Shown here in pieces: positions 5,422 through 6,111 of a DNA stretch of 6,111 nt (positions are counted from its first letter, which is position 1; each line of letters opens with the position of its first letter). The DNA comes from JAMCXS01 sp964459065 (GTDB taxonomy: Bacteria; Acidobacteriota; Terriglobia; UBA7540). A program made the translations under genes and the position numbers. The notes beneath the pieces are model-generated. The model saw nothing but the letters and a program-made list of their open reading frames with translations, had not been told where the DNA came from and ran no database searches. The stretch is taken from assembly GCA_964459065.1 (NCBI GenBank), contig CAYWMN010000233.1:1-6111 (forward strand). The letters run 5' to 3'.

Positions 5422-6111
<690 letters not shown>

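Overview
The window looks like a piece of a moderately GC-rich bacterial chromosome, most plausibly from an acidobacterium. That assignment is an inference. It rests mainly on the truncated radical SAM protein at the right edge, which resembles the Tes-like/COG1964 proteins I associate with Acidobacteriota, and on the mix of single-gene housekeeping units. No rRNA, tRNA, CRISPR array, transposase or phage gene is visible.

Layout from left to right. Positions 1-1707 (minus strand) hold most of a secreted or membrane-anchored TPR solenoid protein; its C-terminus lies beyond the left edge. Positions 1936-2346 (minus) hold a small lipoprotein with a Met/Gly/Ser/His-rich tail and a TTG start, driven by a near-consensus sigma70 promoter at 2364-2393. 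The 330-bp gap that follows is the divergent upstream region of a superoxide dismutase gene (2677-3291, plus), whose likely leader can form hairpins. The dismutase carries Mn-type residues. A strong hairpin at 3305-3348 separates it from the convergent minus-strand block, which is an N-terminally truncated YceI remnant (3392-3577) directly downstream of an epoxyqueuosine reductase gene, queG (3609-4898). The queG promoter is recognisable at 4941-4968.

Positions 4899-5421 contain no convincing protein gene. They do hold an inverted repeat, a possible plus-strand promoter and a convincing plus-strand intrinsic-terminator-like hairpin (5248-5288), which lies 133 bp before the last gene. That gene (5422 to the right edge, plus, incomplete) encodes the N-terminal 230 residues of a radical SAM enzyme. 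It has an N-terminal Cys/His metal site, a CxxxCxxC cluster motif and a GGEP motif. This is the architecture of the family that includes archaeal tetraether lipid synthase and the MJ0619-type enzymes.

The genes do not form one pathway. Sod handles superoxide in the cytoplasm, QueG finishes queuosine in tRNA, the TPR protein and the lipoprotein belong to the envelope, and the radical SAM enzyme is a candidate for membrane-lipid C-C coupling. The most interesting points are the Tes-like enzyme, the orphan terminator and possible RNA in front of it, the decayed yceI beside queG, and the linker-free TPR array.
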